Origin: Desulfovibrio piger
GTDB taxonomy: Bacteria > Desulfobacterota > Desulfovibrionia > Desulfovibrionales > Desulfovibrionaceae
Assembly: GCF_900116045.1 (NCBI RefSeq)
Contig: NZ_LT630450.1
Coordinates: 2,566,501 to 2,630,500, forward strand
Length of the DNA stretch: 64,000 nucleotides
Direction of reading: 5' to 3'
The position numbers and the translations under genes were made by a program. Positions 44,400 to 52,762 of the stretch are shown piece after piece. The notes under the pieces are model-generated. The model saw only the letters and a program-made list of their open reading frames with translations, was not told the DNA's origin and did no database searches. Positions within the stretch are counted from its first letter, which is position 1. The number at the start of each line of letters is the position of its first letter.

Positions 44400-45884
44400 T
44401 TACTTCGCGGCCTTCTTGCGCATGTTGTAGAGCGAATAGGCAACGGACAGGATGGAGATGGCGATAAAGAACAGGGCGATGGGGCTGTCCAGGAAGGCCG
44501 CGGGCGTCCCGTGGCCCAGCGTGATGCTGATGCGCAGCTGGCTTTCCGCCATGCGGCCCAGCATGAGGCCCAGCACCAGCGGCAGGAGCGGGAAGTTGAG
44601 CGCCGCCATGACCGTGCCCAGGATGCCCATGCCGAAGAAGACCCAGACGTCGAACATGCTGCTGTTGAGGGCGTAGCAGCCGATGACGCAGAGCATCACG
44701 ATGATGGGGAAGAGGATCTCGCGCGGCAGGCTCAGGGCCTTCACCATGAGGCGGATGCCGTAGATGAGCATCAGCAGCATGAGGATGACGCTGATGAAGA
44801 AGGCCAGGTAGATGATCATGATCAGCTCGGGATTGTCGCGCATCAGCAGGGGGCCGGGCTGCAGGCCCTGCAGCATGAAGGCGCCGAGCATCATCATGGT
44901 GGTGGCGTCGCCGGGGATGCCCAGCGTCAGCAGCGGGATCATGGCGCCGCCGGTGGAAGCGCAGCTGGCCACTTCCGAGGCGATGATGCCGTTGGGGTTG
45001 CCGGTACCGAAGGTCTCGGGTTCCTTGGAGGCGGCCTTGGCCTGGGAGTAGGCCACGATGTTGGACAGGCCGGGGCCCACGCCGGGCAGGATGCCGATGC
45101 CCGTACCGATCAGGGCGGAGCGGATGACGTTCTTCCAGTGCCGGAACACGTCCAGGGCCACGCGCCAGAATTCACGCTGCGTGAAGGTGGCGTTCATGAT
45201 GGTGTACGGCTCGCGGATGCTGCGGACCTCGATCAGGATCTGCGAGACGGCGAACATGCCGATGAGCACCGGCATGACGCTGAAGCCGGACTGGAGGTCG
45301 GCGATGCCGAAGTCGAAGCGCGGCATGCCGTCGGTCTCGCTCAGGCCCACGCAGGAAAGCAGCAGGCCCAGCGCGGCGGAGATGAAACCCTTGATCAGCG
45401 ACTTGTGGGAAATGGAGACGATGCAGCTCAGGGTGAACAGGACGAGCGAGAAATATTCACAGGGGCCGAAGTCCAGGGCAAAGGTGCTCAGCGGGGGCGC
45501 CAGGAGCACCAGGCAGAAGAAGGAAAAGATGCCGCCCAGGAAGGCCGAAAAGACGCCGTAGGACAGGGCCTTGCCGGCCAGACCTTTCTTGGCCATGGGG
45601 TAGGCGTCGAAGGTGGTGGCCACGCTGGCGGGCGTGCCGGGGATGTTCAGCAGCGAGGCCGAGACCAGGCCGCCGGCGATGCCGCCGATATAGACGGACA
45701 CCAGCAGGATCAGGCCGTGGTTCACGTCCATGCCGTAGGTGATGGGCACCAGCAGGGCCACGGCCATGGTGGACGTCAGTCCGGGAAGAGCGCCGATGAT
45801 CAGGCCGCCGAAAACCCCGCAAACCATCAGCATGATGGTAAACAAATCAAAGTTGCCTATGATTGCGCCTAATTGTGAAAGCAT
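44400..45884 (-). CDS. tctA: tripartite tricarboxylate transporter large permease TctA
   Basis: 494 residues with 11-12 helices. GLIIGALPGLTSTMAVALLVPITYGM, LLNIPGTPASVATTFDAYPMAKKGLAGKAL and GTGIGILPGVGPGLSNIVAY are TctA signatures. It imports carboxylates with the sodium or proton gradient, fed by the periplasmic TctC. AAGGAG precedes the start. Confidence 0.93.
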   Translation of the reverse strand: MLSQLGAIIGNFDLFTIMLMVCGVFGGLIIGALPGLTSTMAVALLVPITYGMDVNHGLILLVSVYIGGIAGGLVSASLLNIPGTPASVATTFDAYPMAKKGLAGKALSYGVFSAFLGGIFSFFCLVLLAPPLSTFALDFGPCEYFSLVLFTLSCIVSISHKSLIKGFISAALGLLLSCVGLSETDGMPRFDFGIADLQSGFSVMPVLIGMFAVSQILIEVRSIREPYTIMNATFTQREFWRVALDVFRHWKNVIRSALIGTGIGILPGVGPGLSNIVAYSQAKAASKEPETFGTGNPNGIIASEVASCASTGGAMIPLLTLGIPGDATTMMMLGAFMLQGLQPGPLLMRDNPELIMIIYLAFFISVILMLLMLIYGIRLMVKALSLPREILFPIIVMLCVIGCYALNSSMFDVWVFFGMGILGTVMAALNFPLLPLVLGLMLGRMAESQLRISITLGHGTPAAFLDSPIALFFIAISILSVAYSLYNMRKKAAK

Positions 45885-45993
45885 AGCAGCTCCTTGTCCC
45901 GGACTCGTCATGCAGCAGCGGAATTCGGGATCATGATGTTTGCAGCCAGGCAATGACAGCAGGGGCATGCCCCGTGCCGTCCTGTGCAAGGGA

Positions 45994-46461
45994 TTAGGGA
46001 AGGAACAGAAGCATGACCTTGGCAAAGATGTAGTAGATGATCGCTGTCATGCCGATCGTGGAACAAACATAGATGACATACCACTTGGTACTTCCCTTCT
46101 TCCCGAGATAGATCATATTCACGATGAGATAGATGAGCGTTGCGGGAAGATAGCCGGCATACGGAAGCGCCATGAGATAAATGAAGAAAAGGGCGATGAA
46201 GATGGTCTGGTCTTTTGTGGTGCAGAATATCTTTTCCGGCGCGGCCTTCTGGTCCTTGCCCGCGGGGGAGAAGGAGATGCTCTTGAACAGCAGCACCACG
46301 GACAGGATCGCGATGACGATGACCATCAGATGCGGGAAGAACAGGGGCCCCAGATCGACACCGCCCTGGGTCTCGATGCGGGTGGATTCCACATAGAATC
46401 CCAGCATGGCAAGCAGCAGGACGATGGAGGCTAAGAAATCCCTTTTGTTGACGATATGCAT
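45994..46461 (-). CDS. tctB: tripartite tricarboxylate transporter small permease TctB
   Basis: 155 residues, four membrane helices, with the paired layout of TctB (DUF1468): DLGPLFFPHLMVIVIAIL near the start and LPYAGYLPATLIYLIVNM in the second pair. It lies between tctC and tctA, the usual order. Confidence 0.88.
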   Translation of the reverse strand: MHIVNKRDFLASIVLLLAMLGFYVESTRIETQGGVDLGPLFFPHLMVIVIAILSVVLLFKSISFSPAGKDQKAAPEKIFCTTKDQTIFIALFFIYLMALPYAGYLPATLIYLIVNMIYLGKKGSTKWYVIYVCSTIGMTAIIYYIFAKVMLLFLP

Positions 46462-46549
46462 AACGGCCTCCTGGCCTTGAACGTTGGATACGGCCCTGCA
46501 GCGCGCAGGGGGGAGCGGCCGGGAGCCCCGCAGGCCCCCGGCCCGGCGG

Positions 46550-47509
46550 TCAGCGGATCATCCTGTTGGCCTTGGCAAGGCGGAGGTAGAGGGCGGATTC
46601 CTTTTCCCACACGGCGGTGGTGGCGGCGCTGTCCTTGTACTGGGCCACGATGCCCTGCTTCTTCAGCAGCTCGATGACTTCAGGATCCTGCAGGGCCTTC
46701 TCGACGGCGGCCTGGAACTTGGCAATGATGGCCTGGGGGGTCCCCTTGGGGAATTCGGCGGAATAGAGGAAGACGCTCTCGGCGTTGATGCCCTGTTCCA
46801 TCAGGGTCGGATACTGGGGGGCCAGCACGCTGCGCTGGGGCGAGGCCATGGCCAGGATCTTCACGTCGCCGGATTCCACATAGGGAGCGACAGCGGCATA
46901 GCCGGCCGTGGTGATGTCACACACGCCGCCCATGACGTTGATGATGCGGGTCTTGTCGCCGGCACCGGGGATCTGCATGATCTTCAGCCCTCCCATGGAT
47001 TCGCTGATGGCCAGGAAGGTGAAGTGGGAGGCGGAGTTGACGGCCAGGCTCCACTTGATCTGCCCGGGGTGGGCCTTGATGTCGTCGATGACTTCCTTCA
47101 TGGAGTTCCACTTGGCGTCCTTCTTGACGAAGACGGCGATGTCGCTGGTGCCGATGGAGCAGGCCATCTCGAAGTCTTTCCAGGTATATTTGGCCCTGCC
47201 GATGACGGGGGCGATGGCCAGGTTGGCGGGGTGTTCCCAGAGGACGGTATAGCCGTCAGGTGCCGCACGGTTGACGCGCAGGGCCCCGTTCAGGCCGGCG
47301 GCACCGGAGATGTTGGTGATGACCACAGGCTGCCCGAGGATGTTCGCCACCTTGTCCATGACGATGCGGGCGGAAAGGTCGCTGCCGCCGCCGGGAGCCC
47401 AGGGGACGATGACCTGAATGCTTTTTTCCGGCCAGGTGCCGCCGGCATGTGCCGGGAGCCCCCACAGCATGAGCGCCGCGACCAGGATGCAGAAAAGATT
47501 TTTCTTCAT
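46550..47509 (-). CDS. tctC: tripartite tricarboxylate transporter binding protein TctC
   Basis: 319 residues. A Sec signal ends near PAHAGG. PEKSIQVIVPWAPGGGSDLSARI, GAAGLNGALRVNRAAPDGYT and ILAMASPQRS are typical of the Bug/TctC family, which binds carboxylates in the periplasm. It is the first gene of the unit and has a sigma-54 type promoter upstream. Confidence 0.93.
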   Translation of the reverse strand: MKKNLFCILVAALMLWGLPAHAGGTWPEKSIQVIVPWAPGGGSDLSARIVMDKVANILGQPVVITNISGAAGLNGALRVNRAAPDGYTVLWEHPANLAIAPVIGRAKYTWKDFEMACSIGTSDIAVFVKKDAKWNSMKEVIDDIKAHPGQIKWSLAVNSASHFTFLAISESMGGLKIMQIPGAGDKTRIINVMGGVCDITTAGYAAVAPYVESGDVKILAMASPQRSVLAPQYPTLMEQGINAESVFLYSAEFPKGTPQAIIAKFQAAVEKALQDPEVIELLKKQGIVAQYKDSAATTAVWEKESALYLRLAKANRMIR

Positions 47510-47543
47510 ATCATTGCCTCCTTGATGGATTTACAGTTTGAAA

Positions 47544-47559
47544 AGCAAATATCGGGCCA
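47544..47559 (-). promoter_or_regulatory. sigma-54 promoter of the tctCBA unit
   Basis: On the minus strand TGGCCC-GATAT-TTGCT, one base off the -24 consensus with correct spacing, 35 bases before tctC. An imperfect palindrome TAATAT-AAC-ATATTA lies just upstream (47571-47585). Confidence 0.7.
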
Positions 47560-47653
47560 GCTTTGTTTTTTAATATAACATATTAAAATAAAATACTATT
47601 TATATACTTTTAAAATTTTTTGCGTATTTCATTTTGGATAGAAAGGTTCCATT

Positions 47654-48907
47654 TTAGGATCCCCGCCGCCCGGGGCGGCCCCAGGCGGCAAGCGCGCACA
47701 GCAGCGAGACCACCGAAAGGCCAAGGTAGAGCGACAGGGCCACGGCATAGTCCTGGGGGCCGAAGCTGCCCCCGGCGTCTCCGCAGCGTGCCAGGATCAG
47801 GCCCGTCAGGGGCTGCAGGAGCAGGACGAGCAGGGAGGGCAGGGTGTTGAGCAGGCCGCTGGCGGTGCCCAGCAGCGCGCTGCCGAAGATGCCCGGCATG
47901 CAGGCGAAGCCGGCGGACAGCGAGCCCATCCCGAAAAAGGCGAGCAGGAAGAACCAGACGCACAGGACGGGGATGGAAAAACCGGCGCCCCGGAAGATCA
48001 GGACGGCAAAAAGCAGGACATACATCGCCGCGGCTATGGGCATCATGGTGCGCGGCGTGCGGAACACCCGGTCGCACAGCCAGGCATTGGCCAGGGCCCC
48101 CAGAAGGGTGCCCATGCCCAGCATGTTCAGCACGTTGCCCGTAGTGACCGTATCCAGATGGTGGACAGCCCGCAGGTACTGGCCGCCCCACAGGCCGCCG
48201 AAGGCATTGTGCAGGCTGAACTGGCAGCAGAACCAGCCGGCGATGAACAGGAACTGCCGGTTGCGCAGGATGTGCCCCAGCACGGCCGGGGGGACGGCTC
48301 CGGCCCTGCCGGCAGGGCCGGGGCGGCTGGCGTGTGCGGGCGTGTCCCGGACGGTCACGCCCAGGGCCAGGGCAAAGCAGAGGGTGATGGACGCCACGAC
48401 CAGGTGGCTGGTCCGCCAGCCCAGGCTGTCGCACAGGTAGCCCATGCCGCCGGAGCCGATGACCAGTCCCAGCCCCCCCATGCCCAGCAGCAGGCCGTTC
48501 AGGCGCGCATAGATCGTGGGCGGGAACCAGGCATTGAAGAGCTTGAGGCCGGCGATGAAGATGACGGACGTCCCGAAGCCGATGGCGGCCCGGCCCAGCA
48601 GCAGGCCGGGGGCGGAGGTGGAAAGGGCGAACAGGGCGGTGCCCGCCGCGGCCGCCAGCAGGAAGCAGGGCAGGATCCTGCGCGGGCCGTAGCTGTCGAC
48701 CAGAAGGCCGCACACCATCTGCATGATGCCGAACGTCAGGAAGAGGATGGAGGACAGGAAACCGATCATGACCGGCCCCATGCCCGTTTCGGACATGATG
48801 GCGGCGGACATGATGGAGGGCGTCATCCTGTGGAAGGGGATGAGGAGATAGGCGGTGCAGATCAGCACGAGGATCAGCAGGGCGCGGGAAGAGTCAGCCG
48901 TGTGCAT
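47654..48907 (-). CDS. MFS transporter, organic anion type
   Basis: 417 residues, 12 helices, in the inner membrane. LLIPFHRMTPSIMS opens helix 1; LLVDSYGPRRILP is the loop 2-3 motif; MGYLCDSLGWRTSH follows helix 5. It is close to carriers of organic acids. It starts after a hairpin downstream of the UxaA/SuyB-like gene and likely imports the same or a related substrate. AAGGAAAAACTG precedes the start at 48907. Confidence 0.78.
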   Translation of the reverse strand: MHTADSSRALLILVLICTAYLLIPFHRMTPSIMSAAIMSETGMGPVMIGFLSSILFLTFGIMQMVCGLLVDSYGPRRILPCFLLAAAAGTALFALSTSAPGLLLGRAAIGFGTSVIFIAGLKLFNAWFPPTIYARLNGLLLGMGGLGLVIGSGGMGYLCDSLGWRTSHLVVASITLCFALALGVTVRDTPAHASRPGPAGRAGAVPPAVLGHILRNRQFLFIAGWFCCQFSLHNAFGGLWGGQYLRAVHHLDTVTTGNVLNMLGMGTLLGALANAWLCDRVFRTPRTMMPIAAAMYVLLFAVLIFRGAGFSIPVLCVWFFLLAFFGMGSLSAGFACMPGIFGSALLGTASGLLNTLPSLLVLLLQPLTGLILARCGDAGGSFGPQDYAVALSLYLGLSVVSLLCALAAWGRPGRRGS

Positions 48908-48950
48908 CAGTTTTTCCTTGACGGGGGGCGTTCCGGCGCGGCGGGCCGGG

Positions 48951-48983
48951 GGCAAGGGACCGGCACGGTGCCGGTCCCTTGCC
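48951..48983 (-). terminator. 15-bp hairpin between lyase and MFS genes
   Basis: GGCAAGGGACCGGCA/TGCCGGTCCCTTGCC with a three-base loop. There is no T tract on the minus strand, so it may stabilise or partly end the upstream mRNA. Confidence 0.5.
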
Positions 48984-49060
48984 TGTTGGCTGCAGCGGCC
49001 ATCCGCACGGCAAGGGAGAGAGGAGGAGCCGGGGATGTCCGGTGCGGCCGGGGAGTCCGG

Positions 49061-50260
49061 CTACAGGCAGGGTCCCTGCAGATAGAGCTCCACCGGCTCG
49101 CGCACATTGAGGGTCTCGACCTTGGTCATCCTGCCGGAGGCGATGTCGCAGATGTGGCGGATGAGCTTTTCCCCGGTCTCCTCGATGCCGGCCTTTTCCG
49201 AGATGACGACGCCGGAGTTGAAATCGATCTCCAGCCTGCCGCGTTCATAGGCGCGGGGATTGCCCGTGGCGAAAAGGATGGGGGCCACCACGCCGGTATC
49301 GGCCACCGGCATCATGCACTGGTCGGGCATGGCGCCGCCGCCGAACTGGAAGATGTTGAGCACGGCCCCCGCGGAGGAGAAGCCCGCGAACAGGGCGGAC
49401 GAGGACATCCAGGAGTCCATGTAGTTCAGGCCTGCGGCAGAGGGGCTCTCGCCGTAGCGCACGCACTGCATGATGGGCTTGCTGCCGGCCTTGGCGATGG
49501 CACCAAGGGATTTTTCCTCCAGGGTGGTCAGACCGGCTTCGATATTGGCGGGGATGGGGTTGATGCTGCGGATGTCCTGGCCGGTGGCCCTGGCCTCTTC
49601 CTCCACCTTGCGCACGCAGGCAAGGAAGGTCGCGCGCTGGCCGGCATCGGCAAAGCGGCGGGCGACGATGTCTTCGGCGCCGATGACCTCGGTCGTTTCC
49701 GAGAAAATGGCCGTACCGCCGGCATCGCACAGGCGGTCGAAGACATAGCCGACGACCGGGTTCCCTGCCATGCCCGACGTGGCGTCGGAATAGCCGCATT
49801 TGACCGCAAGGCACAGTTTGCCCCAGTCAACTTCCTCACGGCGCTGGGCGCTGCACAGTTCGGCCAGGCGGCGGGCTTTCTGGATGCCGAGGCCGATGCA
49901 GGCGGCATGGCCGCCGTCACGGCTGATGAAGAGGGTCTCCACAGGCTTGCCGGAAGCCATGATGTTTTCCACGATATTTTCGTAAGTGAATTCGGCATAG
50001 CCGCCGTCAGGCTTGTTGCCCACCAGGAGCACCCCGCCCACATTGGGGTTTTTGGCCAGGCCGGTGATGACCCGGGCCATGGTCTCACGGTCGTCACGGC
50101 TGCGGCCGTTCTCGTTGGGGCCCGCATACAGGCGCGTGCCGCGCACGGAGCCGGCGATCATGTAGGCCAGCGTCGCGACGTTGCGGGTGATGCCCACCAC
50201 AAGGACATGGTTGCGGATGCCCACCTTGCCGTTTTCGCGTACGAATCCCCAGAATTTCAT
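49061..50260 (-). CDS. UxaA-family lyase large subunit (SuyB or altronate/galactarate type)
   Basis: 399 residues from MKFWGFVRENGKVGIRNH, the standard UxaA start. DATSGMAGNPVVGYVFD, the ETTEVIGAEDIVARR segment, and PNPIPANIEAG-like repeats mark the iron-dependent dehydratase core. The SAF small subunit is a separate gene ending two bases upstream, as in sulfolactate sulfo-lyase SuyAB, whereas altronate dehydratase is usually one chain. It could release sulfite from sulfolactate or water from a sugar acid; sequence alone does not decide. AAGGGGGAA precedes the start. Confidence 0.7.
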   Translation of the reverse strand: MKFWGFVRENGKVGIRNHVLVVGITRNVATLAYMIAGSVRGTRLYAGPNENGRSRDDRETMARVITGLAKNPNVGGVLLVGNKPDGGYAEFTYENIVENIMASGKPVETLFISRDGGHAACIGLGIQKARRLAELCSAQRREEVDWGKLCLAVKCGYSDATSGMAGNPVVGYVFDRLCDAGGTAIFSETTEVIGAEDIVARRFADAGQRATFLACVRKVEEEARATGQDIRSINPIPANIEAGLTTLEEKSLGAIAKAGSKPIMQCVRYGESPSAAGLNYMDSWMSSSALFAGFSSAGAVLNIFQFGGGAMPDQCMMPVADTGVVAPILFATGNPRAYERGRLEIDFNSGVVISEKAGIEETGEKLIRHICDIASGRMTKVETLNVREPVELYLQGPCL

Positions 50261-50261
50261 G

Positions 50262-50555
50262 CTATTCCCCCTTCTTGTCGCCGCGGCCGCGGGTACCTTC
50301 GACATTGTGGATGTGGACGCACTGTCCCGGTTCGATATCCTGTGAGGCGACACCGATGACGCAGCCGTATTTGATGATCTGTTCCCCTTTCCGGATCTTT
50401 CTGATGGCGACCTTGAAGCCGAACTTCACGTTATCGGCGGCCGTGAGGGTACAGGCGTCCGTCCCTACCGAAAAAGCGAACTGTTCGCCGGCCGGTATGT
50501 CATCAAGGGCATTGGCAACATTGTCGTTGCTGTTGACTACAAGTGCATGGTTCAT
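50262..50555 (-). CDS. SAF-domain small subunit of a UxaA/SuyAB-type lyase
   Basis: 97 residues. HALVVNSNDNVANALDDIPAGE and VAIRKIRKGEQIIKYGCVIGVASQDIEPGQCVHIHN make up the SAF fold of UxaA N-termini and SuyA. CAAGGAGG supports the start; a longer frame upstream would run over the promoter. It heads the unit, before the large subunit. Confidence 0.8.
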   Translation of the reverse strand: MNHALVVNSNDNVANALDDIPAGEQFAFSVGTDACTLTAADNVKFGFKVAIRKIRKGEQIIKYGCVIGVASQDIEPGQCVHIHNVEGTRGRGDKKGE

Positions 50556-50592
50556 GTGGGCCTCCTTGGCGTCGGGTATTTGCTGCCCTTTT

Positions 50593-50608
50593 AGCAAAGT
50601 GTGTGCCA
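50593..50608 (-). promoter_or_regulatory. sigma-54 promoter of the lyase unit
   Basis: Minus strand TGGCAC-ACACT-TTGCT, a perfect -24/-12 match, 38 bases before the small-subunit ATG and divergent from a PrpR-type activator. Confidence 0.88.
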
Positions 50609-50690
50609 TCACATAACCATATTATATTATTGATAAAAAATTTTTTTTATAAAAAAATACCCCCAGGATATTTCATTTTAAAACCATTCT

Positions 50691-50703
50691 GTTCATTATG
50701 AAC
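50691..50703. promoter_or_regulatory. palindrome, candidate activator site
   Basis: GTTCATTATGAAC, about 83 bases upstream of the -24 element of the divergent sigma-54 promoter and 27 bases before the activator's own ATG. It could serve both activation and autoregulation. Confidence 0.5.
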
Positions 50704-50729
50704 CCGGAAAACCTGTCCCCGGAGGCATC

Positions 50730-52550
50730 ATGAAACCCGTCGCTGTGATCGCTCCCTATCCCGAGCTGGGCGCCATGTTCGAGCGGATGAAGGCTCTGCA
50801 TGCTATGGACTTTGACATCTACAATGCCCTCTGTGACGAGGCCATCCCGCTGACGCAAAAGCTGATCGACGAGGGCTGCAAGATCATCATAAGCCGTGGC
50901 GAGACGGCGACCATGATCAAGAACCAGCTCAATCTGCGGGATTCCTACATCCTTGAGATTCCCATCACCGATTGCGACCGGCTCTCCATGCTGACAAAAG
51001 CCCTGGAATACGGGAACAGGATCGCTGTCGTGGGCTTTGGTGCGAGCATGAACACCTCAAAGTTCATCAGCGGCATCATCAGCAAGGACGTGTTCATCAA
51101 ATTCTACAGGATAACGAGCGCTTCCGAGGTGGAGAACATCTGCAAGACCATCACGGACGACGGCTTCAGGATCATCGCCGGCACGCCGCGGGCCACGGCC
51201 CATGCCGCCCGTTTCGGCGCCATAGGCATCCCGCTGCTCACGGAATTCTCGACCGTGGAGTCGGTCTTTTCCGATGCCATAAAACTGATGGAGATATTCG
51301 ATACCAAGGAGATCGTCCAGAAAGCGCCGGAAGAGATATATAAAGTGAATTCCATCGTCTTCGATTTTAACAACAATATCGTATCCGATACCATCAGGAT
51401 AGACAGCGCATCAAAAAAGAAGATCATCGCCAATGCCCGTCTTGTGAAGAAAGGGATGAATTCTTACGGGACAATACGTACGGCTTCCGGCAATCTCCAT
51501 TACATCATCAATTATGTGGGGAATACGGAAAAGAACGTGGCCTCGTGCTGCTATGTGTCCGAAGACAACCGGGCGCCCGCCGTCGCACGGCTGAACACCT
51601 TCACGTTCGACGGTTTCGTCACCAGGTCGCCGCGCCTGCAGGAGACCATCGCCTACATGAAAGGTGTGGCGGCGAGCAATTCCACGCTCATCATCTACGG
51701 GGACACCGGCACGGGCAAGAGCGTCCTTGCGGCGGCCATCCATGACGCCAGCCCGCGCCGGGACAAGCCCTTCATCAGCTTCAACTGCGCCACCATCCCG
51801 GAGACGCTCATCGAAAGCGAGCTCTTCGGCTACTACGGCGGTGCGTTCACCGGTGCCAACAAAAAGGGCAAGAAAGGCTATTTCGAGCTCGCTCACGGGG
51901 GGACCATCTTCCTGGACGAGGTCAACGAGCTTTCCCGGTCGGCGCAGACCAAGATCCTGAAATTTCTGGAGGACAGGACCTTCATCCCCATCGGGTCCGA
52001 GGAATCGGTGAGTGTGGACGTGCGGGTCATCTGCGCCACCAACGGCCGCCTGCGGCAGCTCATGGAGCAGGGGGCCTTCCGCAAGGACCTGTATTACCGG
52101 CTCAGCGTGTTCGAATTCGTGATCCCGCCGCTGCGCGAGCGCCCGGAGGACATCGCCCCCATCGCCATGAAGTTCGTCGCGGAGTTCAACAGGATGCACC
52201 AGCACAATTTCCGGCTGACGCCCGCCTTGATCCGCCGGCTGCGGGACCACGACTATCCCGGCAATGTGCGGCAGCTGCGCAACGTTATCGAGCGGCTCGT
52301 GGTCATCTCCAAGCTGGGCATGTCACCGGACTTTGCCTTCAGGGTCCCCGAACAGCAGGCCAGACCGTGCCGCCAGGAGGAGAAGGCCATGCCCACGGAA
52401 CTGCGGCTGGTGGAGCAGCAGCATATCGCGCGGGTGCTGGAGCTGGCCGGACACAACAAGGACAAGGCCGCGCGGATGCTCGGCATCTCCAAGTCCACGC
52501 TCTGGCGCAAATGCCACGAGATGCGGCCCGGTGCGGAGGATCCGGCCTGA
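50730..52550 (+). CDS. PrpR-type sigma-54 activator
   Basis: 606 residues. Residues 1-190 form a PrpR N-terminal sensor (AVIAPYPELGAMFERM, IIISRGETATMIKNQLN). A PAS-like linker follows, then the AAA+ domain with GDTGTGKS, the sigma-54 loop GAFTGA, DEVNELSRSAQTKILKFLED and a C-terminal Fis HTH (AARMLGISKSTLWRK). PrpR sensors bind small carboxylic acids. Divergent from the lyase unit, and near the tct promoter, it probably drives both. GGAGGCATC supports the start. Confidence 0.92.
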   Translation: MKPVAVIAPYPELGAMFERMKALHAMDFDIYNALCDEAIPLTQKLIDEGCKIIISRGETATMIKNQLNLRDSYILEIPITDCDRLSMLTKALEYGNRIAVVGFGASMNTSKFISGIISKDVFIKFYRITSASEVENICKTITDDGFRIIAGTPRATAHAARFGAIGIPLLTEFSTVESVFSDAIKLMEIFDTKEIVQKAPEEIYKVNSIVFDFNNNIVSDTIRIDSASKKKIIANARLVKKGMNSYGTIRTASGNLHYIINYVGNTEKNVASCCYVSEDNRAPAVARLNTFTFDGFVTRSPRLQETIAYMKGVAASNSTLIIYGDTGTGKSVLAAAIHDASPRRDKPFISFNCATIPETLIESELFGYYGGAFTGANKKGKKGYFELAHGGTIFLDEVNELSRSAQTKILKFLEDRTFIPIGSEESVSVDVRVICATNGRLRQLMEQGAFRKDLYYRLSVFEFVIPPLRERPEDIAPIAMKFVAEFNRMHQHNFRLTPALIRRLRDHDYPGNVRQLRNVIERLVVISKLGMSPDFAFRVPEQQARPCRQEEKAMPTELRLVEQQHIARVLELAGHNKDKAARMLGISKSTLWRKCHEMRPGAEDPA

Positions 52551-52620
52551 TGCGGGGCAGGGCGGCAAGGCGGGACAGGCCCCGCGTCCCGCGCAGGGGC
52601 ATGGCCTGTCCGCATGGCGC

Positions 52621-52656
52621 GTACGGCGTCCGGCAGGGGACTGCCGGACGCCGTAC
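52621..52656 (+). terminator. 15-bp terminator-like hairpin after the activator
   Basis: GTACGGCGTCCGGCA/TGCCGGACGCCGTAC, perfect stem, 71 bases after the stop, followed by CGTTGTG. It lies between convergent genes. Confidence 0.65.
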
Positions 52657-52762
52657 CGTTGTGTCGCGTCGTTCGTGATTGCTGGCAGGCAGGTGGTGAC
52701 GGCGGGTCCCCCGGAAGGCCGGAGGACCGGCAGGGGGCTGGCGCGCCGTTGTCAGAGGGGGC

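Noticed and set aside
41751..45872. 4.1-kb plus-strand frame opposite the LarA-like, dehydratase and tctA genes
   Set aside because: It crosses several clear genes on the other strand and has biased, repetitive composition; an antisense shadow.
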